64,000 nucleotides of DNA from the NCBI RefSeq assembly GCF_015207375.1, contig NZ_JADEWY010000002.1:1-64000 (forward strand), in the 5' to 3' direction. A program made the translations under genes and the position numbers. Each line of letters starts with the position of its first letter. The first letter of the stretch is position 1. Shown piece after piece: positions 63,599 to 64,000 of this stretch. This DNA comes from Coleofasciculus sp. LEGE 07092 (GTDB lineage: Bacteria > Cyanobacteriota > Cyanobacteriia > Cyanobacteriales > Coleofasciculaceae). The notes beneath the pieces were generated by a model that was given only the letters and a program-made list of their open reading frames with translations, did not search any database and was not told the origin of the DNA.

Positions 63599-64000
63599 TC
63601 AAAGGAGTCCCTCTTCCACCGACTTGCGCTCTGTGATGTCGATACTCGCTCCTATGAGGCGAGACGCTTTACCCTTAGCATCTCCGACAGCAGTGCCACG
63701 GGAGAGAAACCAGCGAGTAGTTCCATCCTTTTGCAGCATCCGATGTTCGATTTGGTAATGGGTAGTCAGTCCTCGCAAATGGGCGTTAATTCCATTGTTC
63801 ACCGATTCACGATCATCTGGGTGGATGAGCTCTAGCCAAACGTCTTTCGTTGTGTTGGTAAGCTCCTCATCCTTGTAACCCAGCATCGCTTTCAAGTTAG
63901 AAGCGAGATAGATCTCATGGGTTTCGAGGTTCCAATCCCAGATTCCGACTCTGCCCGCATTAACTGCCAACCCACACCGTTCCTCTCCGACACGGAGTTC
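63599..64000 (-). CDS. PAS-domain protein, partial (runs off right edge)
   Basis: The frame is open from the window edge (ELRVGEERCGLAVNAGRVGIWDWNLETHEI) through one PAS domain with PAC motif (YQIEHRMLQKDGTTRWFLSRG, IGASIDITERK) and stops right after SVEEGLL at 63599. Such PAS domains usually continue into further PAS/GAF or kinase domains; the sudden stop next to the end of the NACHT pseudogene suggests a 3' truncation. The N-terminal part lies beyond the window, so function cannot be told; PAS domains bind small ligands or redox groups. Confidence 0.8.
   Translation of the reverse strand, partial: ELRVGEERCGLAVNAGRVGIWDWNLETHEIYLASNLKAMLGYKDEELTNTTKDVWLELIHPDDRESVNNGINAHLRGLTTHYQIEHRMLQKDGTTRWFLSRGTAVGDAKGKASRLIGASIDITERKSVEEGLL

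Noticed and set aside
1..64000. Search for tRNA, rRNA and CRISPR arrays
   Set aside because: No TTCGANTC-type T-loops with proper acceptor stems, no rRNA signatures and no regularly spaced repeats were found by eye.

Overview
The window is chromosomal DNA from a cyanobacterium, most likely a large-genome filamentous or colonial one. The evidence is the very frequent HIP1-type octamer GCGATCGC, ndhB of cyanobacterial NDH-1, a cyanobacterial Ser/Thr kinase-AAA-GAF-histidine kinase hybrid, an acyl-lipid desaturase, a cyanobacterial Mrp operon without a separate MnhA gene, Uma2 nucleases, a PilA-type prepilin, and short GC-rich palindromic repeats in many gaps. No tRNA, rRNA or CRISPR array was found.

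Layout. 0-3.4 kb: sensor kinase, DUF2267 protein, and an immunity-like gene behind the 5'-truncated end of a papain-fold-type toxin; the truncation point abuts an inverted copy of the repeat at the window start. 3.5-25 kb is mostly housekeeping: ppsA, a membrane Ser/Thr kinase, ureG with an HD hydrolase, a DUF255 thioredoxin-like protein, a PLD-TPR membrane protein, a secreted pentapeptide protein, a CDF metal exporter, topA, ndhB, an MBL hydrolase and aroC. 25-32.3 kb: a signalling cluster of an 1862-residue hybrid kinase, a receiver protein and a receiver-adenylate cyclase. 32.4-34.6 kb: a TetR regulator fused to a degenerate tyrosine-recombinase-like domain, divergent from a delta-9-type desaturase, with two matching 17-bp palindromes between them.

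35-36.6 kb: a dead type II restriction-modification system (PstI/BsuBI-type nuclease with an in-frame stop, methyltransferase cut to its first 90 residues). 36.7-40.9 kb: a tightly overlapping Mrp Na+/H+ antiporter operon, interrupted only between mnhF and mnhG by a palindromic repeat block. 41-47.2 kb: accessory DNA with an IS200/IS605 element (divergent tnpA/tnpB), an Rpn remnant, two near-identical Uma2 genes, a RelE/Phd toxin-antitoxin pair and a 204-bp direct repeat.

47.2-58 kb: a prepilin gene in a glycan or methyl modification cluster (PhyH-methyltransferase fusion, two SPINDLY/OGT-like TPR enzymes, and a 1240-residue double-methyltransferase/double-glycosyltransferase). The last two large genes join at a nine-T tract where the reading frame changes just as a TPR begins, so they may yield one product of about 1800 residues through slippage, or be a recent frameshift. 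58-64 kb: a TPR protein, an usher-like outer-membrane protein, a small membrane protein, a NACHT pseudogene carrying an in-frame 168-bp palindromic repeat, and a PAS protein running off the right edge.

The most unusual items are the TetR-recombinase fusion with its operator pair, the T9 junction, the repeat inserted in frame in the NACHT gene, and the series of decaying conflict systems (toxin, R-M, Rpn, NACHT).
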